Assembly: GCA_020633435.1 (NCBI GenBank) | Contig: JACKDP010000001.1 | Coordinates: forward strand, 1,612,001-1,676,000 | DNA: 64,000 nt | Reading direction: 5' to 3' | From: Myxococcales bacterium | GTDB lineage: Bacteria > Myxococcota_A > Bradymonadia > UBA7976 > UBA1532 | Shown: piece after piece, positions 19,793-28,532 of the stretch | How positions within the stretch are numbered: position 1 is the stretch's first letter | Layout of the letters: each line of letters begins with the position of its first letter | The notes under the pieces: model-generated | What the model was told of the DNA's origin: nothing | The model's database searches: none | Seen by the model: only the letters and a program-made list of their open reading frames with translations | Position numbers and translations under genes: made by a program

Positions 19793-22398
19793 ACCGCGTC
19801 GTCACCAGCGCCCGCCGGACGCCGCCGCCCCGCCGCTCGCTCCTCAAGCTGGGCCTGGCCCTGGGGGTGCCCGCGCTGCTGCTGGGCCTGTTCGCGGGGT
19901 TCTGGCTGCTGGGGCCGGGCTTCGTTGAGGCCCGCGTCATCCGGCGGCTGGAGGGCGCCCTGGCCCGGCGCGGCCTGGCGCTGCGGGGGCACAAGCTGGC
20001 CTGGGACCACTACACCGGCATCACCCTGACGGACGTGGACGTCGGGCCCGCGGCCGGCGATGGCCTGCGCGTGCAGGTGGATCGCGTCGAGGTGCAGCTC
20101 TCCGGCCACCACCTGCTGCGCGGGGAGGCTCGGGTGGCGTCCGTCGTCGTCGGCACCATCACCGCCGAGCTGGACGTGGCGGCCCCCCTGCCCAGCCCGC
20201 CGCCGGCCGCGCCCGCGACGGCGGCGCCCGAGAGCGCGGCCAGCCCTGACAGCGCGGCCAGCCCCGACAGCGCCGTGGCCGAGCGGCCCGGCGCCCTGGA
20301 CGCCGCGACGGTGTCGGTGGCGCGGCTCGTGGCCCGGGTGCGCCGCGGCGACCGGCCCCTCGTCGACTTCGACGGCGCCGTCACGACCATCGACCCGCTG
20401 GACGGCGGCGTGGCCGCGAAGCTGACCGGCAGCGCCCGCTACGAGGGGCGCGACGTGGCGGTGCTGGTGGAGGGCGTGCTGACGCGGGCCCGCGCCGACG
20501 TGCGGGTGCGGCCCGCCGACGACTCGCCCGTCTTCGTGCACGCGGTGCCCGACGTGGGCGCCCTGTCCGCCCGGGAGGCCGTGCTGCGCCGCGACGCCGA
20601 CGGGCTGTCCCTGGGCGTGGGCACCGTGCGGCTGGCGCTCGGCCCCGAGGAGGCCCCGCTCTTCGCGCTCACGGCCGACCGGGCCACGGTGGAGCGCGGG
20701 CCCGAGGGCTGGACGCTGGCCGCCCAGGATGGCCACCTGGCGGTGGATCCGGAGCGCGTCGCCGACGTCCGCCCCCGGCTGCGCGCCCTCGTCGCGGCCC
20801 TGCGCGCCCCCGCTGGCGGTGGTGACGCGGCGGCCTCGCCGGCCCCCCCCGCGGGGACGACGGTCGCGGGGGCCCGCCTCGTCGACTTCACCCTCGGCCT
20901 GCCGGGGGCCGACGCCCCCGCCGTCACGGGCGTCCGCGTCGTGGCCACCCCCGCCCGCGTCGAGGCCCATGGGGAGCTGGCCGGGGGCGAGGCCAACGTC
21001 GTCGTCACCCTCGCGGGGGAGCGCCCGACGACGGCCAGCGTCGACTTCGACGGCCTGGACCTGGCCCGCCTGCCGGCGCCGCTGCCCCCCTCCCCCGTGG
21101 CTGGCCGGGTGGCCGGCGACCTGGAGATCGCGGGGCTCGACACCCGCAAGTCGTTGATCGTCAAGGGAGATGTGCGCATCGCAGGGGGCAGCTTCCGCCA
21201 TGACGCCCTCGCCAGCGAGCCCATCGACGGCCTGGCCCTGCGCGCCTGGGGCGAGCTGGTGGTCGAGCCGGACGCCGGCCGCCTGACCGTCCGGGCGGGC
21301 AGCGTGAAGAGCGGCCCGGTGGTGGCGCAGCTCACGGGCGGCCTGAGCGGCTGGCCGGCGGCGCCGGTGCTCGACGTGGATCTGCGGGTCGACCCCGTCC
21401 CCTGCGCCGACGCGGTGGCGGAGGTGCCCGCGGCCCTCATCGGGCCCTATCGGCAGGTGCAGCTCGAGGGCACGTTCCGGCCGCGCATCAAGGCCCACCT
21501 GCCGCTGCGGGGCGCGAAGGGCCTGCGGTTCGACGCCACCGGCATCAGCGACGGCGGCTGCCGGGTGGCGGCCCTGCGCGCGGACGAGAGCGGCTGGCCC
21601 ACGCTGAAGGGCGCCTCGGCCCTCGACGACGTGGGCTGGCTGGACGAGCCCTTCGTCCTCACGGTGCGGGAGGGCACGTCCCCGGGCGCCGTCATCGAGG
21701 TGGGGCCGGGCACCCCGGGCTACGTCCCCCTGGCGGAGCTGCCCCCCTACGTGGGCGCCGTCGCGTACCTGTCGGAGGAGATGGGCTTCTACACCGGCAC
21801 CGGCATCAGCCTGCCGCTCATCACCAAGGCCATCGCCACCAACCTGGACAAGGGGCGCTTCGCCTACGGCGGCTCCACCGTCACGCAGCAGCTCGTCAAG
21901 AACCTGTTCCTGAGCCGCACGAAGACGCTGGCCCGCAAGTTCCAGGAGGCCATCGTGGCGGCGCGCATCGCCGAGGCGGTGTCCAAGGACCGCGTGCTGG
22001 AGCTGTACCTGAACTGCATCGAGTTCGGCCCCGATGTGTATGGCATCGGCGCGGCGGCCCAGCACTACTTCCAGAAGGACGCGCGGCACCTCACGGCGCT
22101 GGAGGCCACGTTCCTGGCCATGCTCAAGCCCGCGCCGCGCCGGGGTGCCTGGTACCTGCGCCAGGGGCGGACGCCGCGCATGCCGTACTGGGATCAGCGC
22201 ACCCGCGACCTGCTGCAGCGGCTGGCCGATCGCAGCCTCATCGCCCCCGAGGAGGTGGACGCCGCGCGGCCGTACATCCTCCGCTGGGATGGGGATGGCC
22301 GCTACCTGGGGCCCGACGCGTCGCCCGACGCGCCGGCGGACGCGCCCGCCCCCACCGAGGAGCCACCCGCCACCTGGGATGAAGTCTTCCAGCCCTGA
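19789..22398 (+). CDS. AsmA-like region fused to a GT51 peptidoglycan glycosyltransferase
   Basis: TTG at 19789 overlaps the previous stop (TTGA); 869 residues. A membrane anchor (about 20-45) is followed by about 600 residues of beta-rich AsmA/DUF748-like sequence (LTDVDVGPAAG, ARVASVVVGTITAELDV) with an Ala/Pro/Ser linker. The C terminus is a GT51 transglycosylase: SE663E664MGFY (motif 1), G694GSTVTQQLVKN (motif 2), LARKFQEAIVAARIAEAVSKDRVLELYLN split over motifs 3-4. In motif 1 the usual His of EDxxFxxHxG is Gly. No transpeptidase domain follows, so it would polymerise glycan only. The AsmA part may act in lipid or envelope transport. Fusion is seen directly; how the two parts cooperate is unknown. 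Confidence 0.88.
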   Translation: MNRVVTSARRTPPPRRSLLKLGLALGVPALLLGLFAGFWLLGPGFVEARVIRRLEGALARRGLALRGHKLAWDHYTGITLTDVDVGPAAGDGLRVQVDRVEVQLSGHHLLRGEARVASVVVGTITAELDVAAPLPSPPPAAPATAAPESAASPDSAASPDSAVAERPGALDAATVSVARLVARVRRGDRPLVDFDGAVTTIDPLDGGVAAKLTGSARYEGRDVAVLVEGVLTRARADVRVRPADDSPVFVHAVPDVGALSAREAVLRRDADGLSLGVGTVRLALGPEEAPLFALTADRATVERGPEGWTLAAQDGHLAVDPERVADVRPRLRALVAALRAPAGGGDAAASPAPPAGTTVAGARLVDFTLGLPGADAPAVTGVRVVATPARVEAHGELAGGEANVVVTLAGERPTTASVDFDGLDLARLPAPLPPSPVAGRVAGDLEIAGLDTRKSLIVKGDVRIAGGSFRHDALASEPIDGLALRAWGELVVEPDAGRLTVRAGSVKSGPVVAQLTGGLSGWPAAPVLDVDLRVDPVPCADAVAEVPAALIGPYRQVQLEGTFRPRIKAHLPLRGAKGLRFDATGISDGGCRVAALRADESGWPTLKGASALDDVGWLDEPFVLTVREGTSPGAVIEVGPGTPGYVPLAELPPYVGAVAYLSEEMGFYTGTGISLPLITKAIATNLDKGRFAYGGSTVTQQLVKNLFLSRTKTLARKFQEAIVAARIAEAVSKDRVLELYLNCIEFGPDVYGIGAAAQHYFQKDARHLTALEATFLAMLKPAPRRGAWYLRQGRTPRMPYWDQRTRDLLQRLADRSLIAPEEVDAARPYILRWDGDGRYLGPDASPDAPADAPAPTEEPPATWDEVFQP

Positions 22399-22567
22399 GG
22401 GTGGGATTCGACCAGCGAGCCGGCCACGACGCCGATCGCCTGGCCGCCACCCGTGTTATGGTACCCATCGGGTTGCGCCTTCGAGCCCTCTATGACGAGA
22501 ATCCCGCCGCCGTGGCGCGGTCCGCCTGTGGATCGCCGGGGCGCGGTGATCAGGGAGCTTGGGTCGG

Positions 22568-23291
22568 ATGGACAAGGCGGATCGAGGGACCTGCGAGGTC
22601 TGGATCCAGGCGGCCGTGCCCGGTGAGGCGGGCGGGCTGGCCAGCATGATCGCGCCCCTGATCGACCAGGACGCCGACGCCCTGGAGGCCGCCCTGCTGG
22701 AGGGCCCCGTCCAGGCCGGGCGGGACCTCTCGGCGGGCGAGGCCAGCCAGCTCGCTGAAATCCTTGAAGGTTTCGGTGCCCGCGCCGAGGTGCGCATGGG
22801 CTTCGGGGCGGGCCCGGCCCTGCCCGCCATGGCGCCGCCGCCGGGGGCCCACCTGCGCAGCACCCAGCCCTTCGACGCCGGCGCCCTGCGGGCCACCCTC
22901 GAGGCGCGGGGCATCGACCTGGGCGGCGTCCTGCGGGGCAAGCCCGAGGTGCCGCGGGACATGGCCGAGACGCCCCCCGTGGCGGCGCTCGCCCCCGAGC
23001 CCGAGATCCTGATCCCGCTGGCCGGCCCGGTGCCCGAGCTGGCGATGCAGGCGCCCATCATCGACAAGGCGCTGCTGCCGCCCCTGCCCCGCCCGCCCCA
23101 GCGGCAGGCCGCGCGGTCGGCCCCGCCGCCGCCGGTGGAGCAGCCGGTGGTCGCCCGCCGCCGCCGCCGAAGGCCGCCAGCGCCCCGCCGCCACCGCCGC
23201 GCCGGCCCGCCGCCGCCAGCCCCCAGGAGCTGCTGCCACGGTCAGCCCCCTGCGGACGTTCGTCGACGCGCCCCCCATCCCGGGCCGCTGA
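22568..23291 (+). CDS. hypothetical Ala/Pro-rich protein, probable frame changes near its 3' end
   Basis: ATG at 22568 follows a GGGAG site. The first 180 residues read well: WIQAAVPGEAGGLASMIAPL, then LEGPVQAGRDLSAGEAS and a moderately conserved-looking segment up to IIDKALLPPL, followed by a Pro-rich tail. No domain is recognised; the start resembles ribosomal-protein or zinc-ribbon-free regulators, without support. Between 23150 and 23240 the frame breaks into Arg-runs. The best protein passes through two other frames (PPPKAASAPPP, SPQELLP, then TVSPLRTFVDAPPIPGR) to TGA at 23289-23291, which overlaps the next ATG. Two missing Cs in C-runs would restore a single frame of about 241 codons. 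Whether this is sequencing error or decay is open. Confidence 0.5.
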
Positions 23292-23689
23292 TGACGGACG
23301 AGCCCACGCAGGTCAACCCGATGGACGAGGAGCTGCTGCAGGCCGCCCTGGCCGCCGCCGAGGCCGCCGAGGTGGCCGTGGCGGTGCCGCCGCCCCTCGC
23401 CCCCACGCCGCCGCCCCGCACGCCGACGGCCCCACCGGCCCCCACGGCGCCACCCCCGGTCACCGGGCCGGCGCGGCCCGCCGCCACCACCGGGGAGGAG
23501 CCCGCCCTCCGGGGCAAGGTCGGCCTGCCGCGCAGCCTCCAGAGCAGCCGCGACGACCTGCCGCCCTGGTTCCCGCGGGTGCCCATGCGGCCCGAGGCCG
23601 CCCCGAAGCGGTCCCGCCTGCCCCTCGTCCTCTTCGGGATCGGGGTGGCGGTCGCCCTGGGCACGCTGGCCTTCTTCCTCCTGCGCTGA
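23291..23689 (+). CDS. small C-terminally anchored membrane protein
   Basis: ATG at 23291 overlaps the preceding TGA (TGATG) and gives 132 residues: an acidic N terminus (MTDEPTQVNPMDEELL), an Ala helix, a Pro/Thr/Ala-rich linker (about 35-75), a short conserved-looking segment (LRGKVGLPRSLQSSRDDLPPWFPRVP) read here in pieces LRGKVGLPRSL and DDLPPWFPRVP, and a single C-terminal membrane helix (LPLVLFGIGVAVALGTLAFF). Topology suggests a tail-anchored protein with the linker in the cytoplasm. No family is recognised. It ends 143 bases before the GT-C gene; that gap holds a GGGGAGG ribosome site and nothing else I can identify. Confidence 0.6.
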   Translation: MTDEPTQVNPMDEELLQAALAAAEAAEVAVAVPPPLAPTPPPRTPTAPPAPTAPPPVTGPARPAATTGEEPALRGKVGLPRSLQSSRDDLPPWFPRVPMRPEAAPKRSRLPLVLFGIGVAVALGTLAFFLLR

Positions 23690-23832
23690 CACCCGCCCGC
23701 GCGCCCTGCCCCCTTCTTCCTTGAGAAGAAGCGCCCGGATGACCAGAATGCGCCCGCGCGCCCGCCCGGGGACGGGGGGCCGCCGCGTGGCGCTGGACCG
23801 TCGGCCCGGCGCCCGCTGCCCGGGGAGGTGTC

Positions 23833-26685
23833 TTGGCCCACTCGCTCACCGATGACGTCCTGCCGGCCCTCGCCGACGCGCTGTCCGCCGAGGCCGGCAC
23901 GGCCGCCGCGCTGACGCTCGCTGCGGGCGTGCTCATCGGCCTGGCGGTGGGGGCGCGGCGCCTGGGGCCCCGGGCGCGCCGCGGGGTCTTCCTGGGCGTC
24001 GTCGCCCTGGCCATCGGCGTCGGCCTGACGCTCGCGTGGCGGCGTCTGTGGCTGTGTGATGATGCCTTCATCAGCTTCCGCTACGCCCGCAACCTGGCCC
24101 AGGGCCATGGCCTCGTCTTCAACCCGGGCGAGTGGGTCGAGGGCTACACCAACTTCCTGTGGACGGCCGTGCTGGGGGTGCTGGGCAAGATCGGCCTGGA
24201 CATCCCGCTGACGGCGCTCGCGCTGAACCTGGCCAGCTTCGGGGCCGCCGTGGCGCTGACCGCCGGCGTCGTCCGGCGCACCGCCCCTGGCACGGTGACG
24301 ATCCCGCTCGCGGCGCTGGCGCTGGGCGGCTCCCTGGGCTTCACCACCTTCGCGAGCTCGGGCCTCGAGACGATGCCGGCCGCCGCCCTCGTGATGGCGG
24401 GGGTGCTCTACGCGGGCCGCCCGCTCCTCTCGGGCAGCTTCCTGATCCTGGCGGCCCTGACCCGGCCCGACCACCTGCTCTTCTGGGGCTGCATGGGCCT
24501 GGCCATGGCGGGCACCGACGTCCTCACGGGGTCGGGGGCCTGGCTCAAGCGCCTGCAGTGGCGCCGGTATCTGGCCTTCACCGCGCCCCTCGTCTTCGTC
24601 TTCGTGCCCTGGTTCCTGTGGCGCTGGCACGCCTATGGCGACGTCTTCCCCAACACGTACTACGCCAAGTCGGGGGGCAGCTCCTACTACAGCCAGGGCG
24701 TGATCTACCTTGCCGTCTGGGTACTTACGAGCGGGGCATGGCTGTGGCTGCCGCTGCTGGGCCTGCTGGCCATCGCCCGGCCGCGCTCGCCGGCGGAGCT
24801 GCGGCTGCGGCTCTTCGCGCTGCTCGGCGTCGCCATCTACGGGCACTACGTCGTGCGGGTCGGGGGCGACTTCATGATGGAGCGCTTCTTCATCGTGCTG
24901 TGGCCCATCGCGCTGGCGGCCGTCGAGGTGCAGGTGCGCTGGCTGCGGGGGACACCGCGCCTGCTCGCCCTGCCCGTCGCCGCGGTGGCCCTCGGCGTGA
25001 CCACGACGCCGGTGCGGCCCATCCCCGACTTCCAGAAGGTGTGGCACCTGGCGGCCGAGCACTCGTTCTACCGCATCGCCAGCCTGTCGCCGCTGACCAT
25101 CGAGTCGCGCTACTTCCGCATCGGCCAGCAGCTCGGCGAGGCCTTCGCGGCGCACGGGCCCTACCCGCGCCTGGCGGCCGGCTCCGTGGGGCTGCTGGGC
25201 TACTACTCGGGCCTGCCGATCTCCGATCGCTACGGCCTGACCAGCCGGCGGGTGGCCCACAAGCCCATCCTGTCCCGGGGGCGCCCGGGGCATGAGAAGC
25301 AGGCCGCCATGGAGGATCTGCAGGCCGAGGGGGCGGACATCGCCCTGCACAACCTGTGGGGCGCCGGCTGGAAGCCGTGGACGGAGGCCACCATCGGCGG
25401 CGCGCGCGTCTACCTGCTGCGCGACCAGCCGGCCCTGCGGGCGGCGTTCGCCGGCGACAAGCGCCTGCGCCTGCCCCCCCGGCCCCTGTCGGCCATCCAG
25501 CGCTCGGCCCGCCGGCTGCGGCGCGCGGAGGCCCTCGACGACTGGCGGTTCCTGCGCTCGTTCATGGGCGAGGCCGAGGAGCTCGGGCCGCTGGTGGTCC
25601 GGCTCGGCGCCATCGCCGACTTCGAGGAGGGCCTGCCGCCGGGGCTGCAGGTCGAGGGGAAGGCGCCGGCCTGGCTGACGGACGAGCACCCGCCGCTGGG
25701 CGCGACCGGCGAGGGCTGGCTGGAGCTGGACGGCCCCGGGCAGCGCCACCTGGCGCTGCCGCTGAACCTGGACGGCGCGCGCGAGGTGCGGCTGGCCCTG
25801 GGCGGCAGCCCCGTCGAGGGGCACCGCGTCGAGCTCTGGTCGGGCGGCCGCCTCATCGACCAGGCCCGCCCCACCGGCGGCCGCCTGCTGCGCCCCGCCG
25901 CCCTGCACAGCGACGTGCCGCTCTACCAGGCCGAGCTGCGGATCATCGACGACGAGGACCGGCCGGGCACCGTGCTGCTCGTGGACGCCCTGCACGTCCC
26001 CGGCCCGCGCGACCTGCGGGTGCTGCTCAAGACGCCCGGGGCCACGGCCTACCGCGTCGCGGAGCTGCTGGGCATCGCCGAGGAGGAGCTGCCGGCCGAC
26101 GACGCCGATCTGCGGGCCTGGCGGGCGACCCACCTGGCCGTCGACTGGCCCCTGGACGAGGCGGGCTTCCCGGCGGGGGCCGAGGTGGCGGGCGCCGCGT
26201 TCGGCGCCGGCCCGGCGCTGGTCGACCTGCCCACCCAGAACCCCGTGCAGGAGCGCCGCGGGGGGCTGCTCAACAGCTTCCACGGGGGCGACGGCACCAC
26301 CGGGCGCGTCGCGACGCCGCCCTTCACCGTGCCCGGCCGCGGCATCGCGGTGCGGGTCGCCGGCGGCCGGGACTGCAGCCGCACCTACGTCGGCCTCGAG
26401 GTGGACGGGGTGGTCGTGGAGCGGGTCTGCGGCCAGAACGACGAGCGGCTGCGCCAGCGGATGATGCCGACGCTGCGCCACGCCGGGAAGACGGGTCGGC
26501 TCGTCTTCGTGGACGAGGAGACGGGCCCCTGGGGGCACATCATGGCCGACGACGTGGTCGTGCCGCAGCCCGCCCAGGCGACGACGCTGGAGGAAGAGGT
26601 GGAGCCCGAGGAGGCCCCCGAGGCCGCCGGGCCCGACGAGGACGCCGATCCCGAGGATCCGGCCGAGCCCTGGGGGCCGCGGTGA
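23833..26685 (+). CDS. GT-C-fold polytopic glycosyltransferase-like membrane protein
   Basis: TTG at 23833 is preceded by GGGGAGG (23822-23828) and gives 950 residues. The N-terminal 400 residues hold about ten membrane helices, with the early extracytoplasmic loop C-DDAFISFRYARNLAQG, then GHGLVFNPGEWVEGYTN, the acidic DDxF loop motif of GT-C glycosyltransferases. Residues about 420-950 form a large, mostly soluble domain rich in beta-like segments. It probably transfers a sugar from a polyprenyl-phosphate donor to an extracytoplasmic acceptor, but acceptor and donor are unknown. The last residues are an acidic Glu/Asp/Pro tail. The stop overlaps the GTG of the GMC oxidoreductase gene, giving a three-gene operon. 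Confidence 0.75.
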   Translation: MAHSLTDDVLPALADALSAEAGTAAALTLAAGVLIGLAVGARRLGPRARRGVFLGVVALAIGVGLTLAWRRLWLCDDAFISFRYARNLAQGHGLVFNPGEWVEGYTNFLWTAVLGVLGKIGLDIPLTALALNLASFGAAVALTAGVVRRTAPGTVTIPLAALALGGSLGFTTFASSGLETMPAAALVMAGVLYAGRPLLSGSFLILAALTRPDHLLFWGCMGLAMAGTDVLTGSGAWLKRLQWRRYLAFTAPLVFVFVPWFLWRWHAYGDVFPNTYYAKSGGSSYYSQGVIYLAVWVLTSGAWLWLPLLGLLAIARPRSPAELRLRLFALLGVAIYGHYVVRVGGDFMMERFFIVLWPIALAAVEVQVRWLRGTPRLLALPVAAVALGVTTTPVRPIPDFQKVWHLAAEHSFYRIASLSPLTIESRYFRIGQQLGEAFAAHGPYPRLAAGSVGLLGYYSGLPISDRYGLTSRRVAHKPILSRGRPGHEKQAAMEDLQAEGADIALHNLWGAGWKPWTEATIGGARVYLLRDQPALRAAFAGDKRLRLPPRPLSAIQRSARRLRRAEALDDWRFLRSFMGEAEELGPLVVRLGAIADFEEGLPPGLQVEGKAPAWLTDEHPPLGATGEGWLELDGPGQRHLALPLNLDGAREVRLALGGSPVEGHRVELWSGGRLIDQARPTGGRLLRPAALHSDVPLYQAELRIIDDEDRPGTVLLVDALHVPGPRDLRVLLKTPGATAYRVAELLGIAEEELPADDADLRAWRATHLAVDWPLDEAGFPAGAEVAGAAFGAGPALVDLPTQNPVQERRGGLLNSFHGGDGTTGRVATPPFTVPGRGIAVRVAGGRDCSRTYVGLEVDGVVVERVCGQNDERLRQRMMPTLRHAGKTGRLVFVDEETGPWGHIMADDVVVPQPAQATTLEEEVEPEEAPEAAGPDEDADPEDPAEPWGPR

Positions 26686-28169
26686 TCGTCGAGGCGTCGG
26701 CCATCGAGCCGGGCAGCCACCTGGAGGCCGACGTCTGCGTCGTGGGCACGGGCCCGGCGGGCCTGGCCATCGCCGACCGGCTCGCCGGGGGGCGCCGGCA
26801 GGTCCTGGTGCTGGAGAGCGGCGGCCTGAAGCCCGATCCGGCCGTGCAGGCCCTCTACGCCGGCGACAACATCGGGCGGGGCTACTTCCCCCTCGACGCC
26901 TGCCGCATCCGCGGCTTCGGCGGCTCGAGCGGCTGCTGGGCCGGACTCTGCCGCCCGCTGGATCCCGAGGACTTCGAGGCGCGGCCCTACGTGCCCCACA
27001 GCGGGTGGCCCATCCGCCGGGCCGACCTGGACGCCTGGTACGCCGAGGCCGAGAAGTTCCTGGGGCTGCGGGGCCCGGGCTGGGATCTGGCGCGCTGGTC
27101 GACGAAGGGGGCGGCCCCGTGGACGTTCGCGGACGCCCGCATCGCCTCGACGTTCTTCAAGCTGAGCAAGCCCGTCCGGCTGGCCGAGACGATGCCCGGG
27201 CCGATGCGCGCGGCCGAGAACATCCGGGTGGTGCTGGGGGCGTCGCTGGTGCGCGTCGGCCTGGCCCCCGGCGGCGGGCAGGTGCAGGCGCTGCACGTCC
27301 GGCGCACGCGGGGCGAGGGCGGCTTCACGGTGGCGGCGCGCAAGGTGGTGCTGGCGTGCGGCGGCATCGAGAACGCGCGCCTGCTGCTGGCCTCCGACGA
27401 CGTGCAGCGCGGCGGGGTGGGCAACGGGCATGACCTGGTGGGGCGCTACTTCATGGAGCACCCCCACACCGACGGCGAGGGGCTGCTGCTCGGGTCGCCG
27501 GCGCTGCCGAGCCCGGCCTTCTACCAGCGCCACACCCGGCTGGGGCAGCCCATCTGGGGCAGCCTGGGGCTGACGGCCGAGGCCCGGGCGCAGGAGGGGC
27601 TGCTGGCGGCGACGCTGGTGCTGCTGCCCCGCCGGGACGCCCCGCGCGCGCTGGAGGAGCCGATGCGGCAGGTGATGGCCGACACCGACGCCCCCGATCG
27701 GCCCCTGCCCGAGAAGGGGGTGGCCTTCACCTTCGGCACGCCCAGCGAGCAGGTCCCCGATCCCGAGAGCCGGGTGCTGCTGGCCGGGGAGCGCGACCGG
27801 CTGGGGGTGCCCCGCGTGCGGCTGGACTGGCGCGTCTCGGCGGTGGATCAGCGCAGCGTGGCGCGGACGCACGCCATCCTGGCCGAGGCGCTGGCCCGCA
27901 GCGGCTTCGGCCGGGTGCGGCTCACGCTCACCCCCGGGCAGCCCTTCCCCGCCCACACCGGCGGCGGCCGGCACCACATGGGGACGACGCGGATGCACGC
28001 CGACCCGACGAAGGGCGTGGTGGACGCCGACTGCCGCGTGCACGGCCTGCCCGATCTGTATGTGGCGGGCAGCTCCGTCTTCACCACCTCCGGCTCGGCC
28101 AACCCGACGCTGACCATCGTGGCCCTGGCCCGGCGGCTGGCGGCCCACCTGGACGAGGCGCTGCCATGA
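26682..28169 (+). CDS. GMC-family FAD-dependent oxidoreductase
   Basis: GTG at 26682 overlaps the preceding stop (GTGA); 495 residues. The FAD motif VVGTGPAGLAIADRL lies close to the N terminus, FGGSSGCWAG follows, and the C-terminal GMC domain shows HHMGTTRMHADPTKGVVD and LYVAGSSVFTTSGSANPT. These features match the glucose-methanol-choline family, notably the large subunits that work with a small Tat-exported partner (gluconate 2-dehydrogenase type). The gene directly downstream encodes such a small protein. No signal peptide is seen here, so it would be exported as a complex or stay cytoplasmic. Substrate unknown; coupling to the GT-C gene suggests an extracytoplasmic carbohydrate or polyol. 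Confidence 0.88.
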   Translation: MIVEASAIEPGSHLEADVCVVGTGPAGLAIADRLAGGRRQVLVLESGGLKPDPAVQALYAGDNIGRGYFPLDACRIRGFGGSSGCWAGLCRPLDPEDFEARPYVPHSGWPIRRADLDAWYAEAEKFLGLRGPGWDLARWSTKGAAPWTFADARIASTFFKLSKPVRLAETMPGPMRAAENIRVVLGASLVRVGLAPGGGQVQALHVRRTRGEGGFTVAARKVVLACGGIENARLLLASDDVQRGGVGNGHDLVGRYFMEHPHTDGEGLLLGSPALPSPAFYQRHTRLGQPIWGSLGLTAEARAQEGLLAATLVLLPRRDAPRALEEPMRQVMADTDAPDRPLPEKGVAFTFGTPSEQVPDPESRVLLAGERDRLGVPRVRLDWRVSAVDQRSVARTHAILAEALARSGFGRVRLTLTPGQPFPAHTGGGRHHMGTTRMHADPTKGVVDADCRVHGLPDLYVAGSSVFTTSGSANPTLTIVALARRLAAHLDEALP

Positions 28170-28507
28170 GCCTGGATCGGCGCGAGGCCCTGCGCCTGAT
28201 CGTGGCCCTGAGCGTGGCGGCCTGCAGCGCGCCGCCCCCGCCGCTGGCCCTGCCGCCCCGGCGCCACGCCGCGGCCGCCCGCCAGATCGGGCAGGCGTGG
28301 CTCAAGGCCGCCGGGGTGATGACCGACGCCCAGGCGCTCGCGGACGCCCTCGGGGCCGGCGCGCCGGCCGAGCCCGCCGCGTTCACGGCGTGGATCCGCG
28401 AGCGCCACCAGGCCGATCTGGCCGCCGGGCGCACGACGCAGGTGGATGGCTGGCTGCTGTCGCTCACCGAGGCCCGGCTCTACGGGCTCTACGCCCTGCT
28501 GCCCTGA
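28166..28507 (+). CDS. small Tat-signal/lipoprotein partner of the GMC oxidoreductase
   Basis: ATG at 28166 overlaps the GMC stop (ATGA); 113 residues. MSLDRREALRLIVALSVAAC has a twin-arginine motif and a lipobox-like AAC at about residue 20, followed by a Pro-rich linker and a helical domain (RQIGQAWLKAAGVM and WLLSLTEARLYGLYALLP). This fits the small subunit/escort role of gluconate 2-dehydrogenase subunit 3-like proteins, which carry their partner across the membrane by the Tat system. The sequence is too short for a firm family assignment; the link comes mainly from the signal and from co-translation with the GMC gene. The convergent HTTM gene ends 25 bases downstream. Confidence 0.7.
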   Translation: MSLDRREALRLIVALSVAACSAPPPPLALPPRRHAAAARQIGQAWLKAAGVMTDAQALADALGAGAPAEPAAFTAWIRERHQADLAAGRTTQVDGWLLSLTEARLYGLYALLP

Positions 28508-28532
28508 CAGGCGGCCGAAAACCCCAGCAAGT

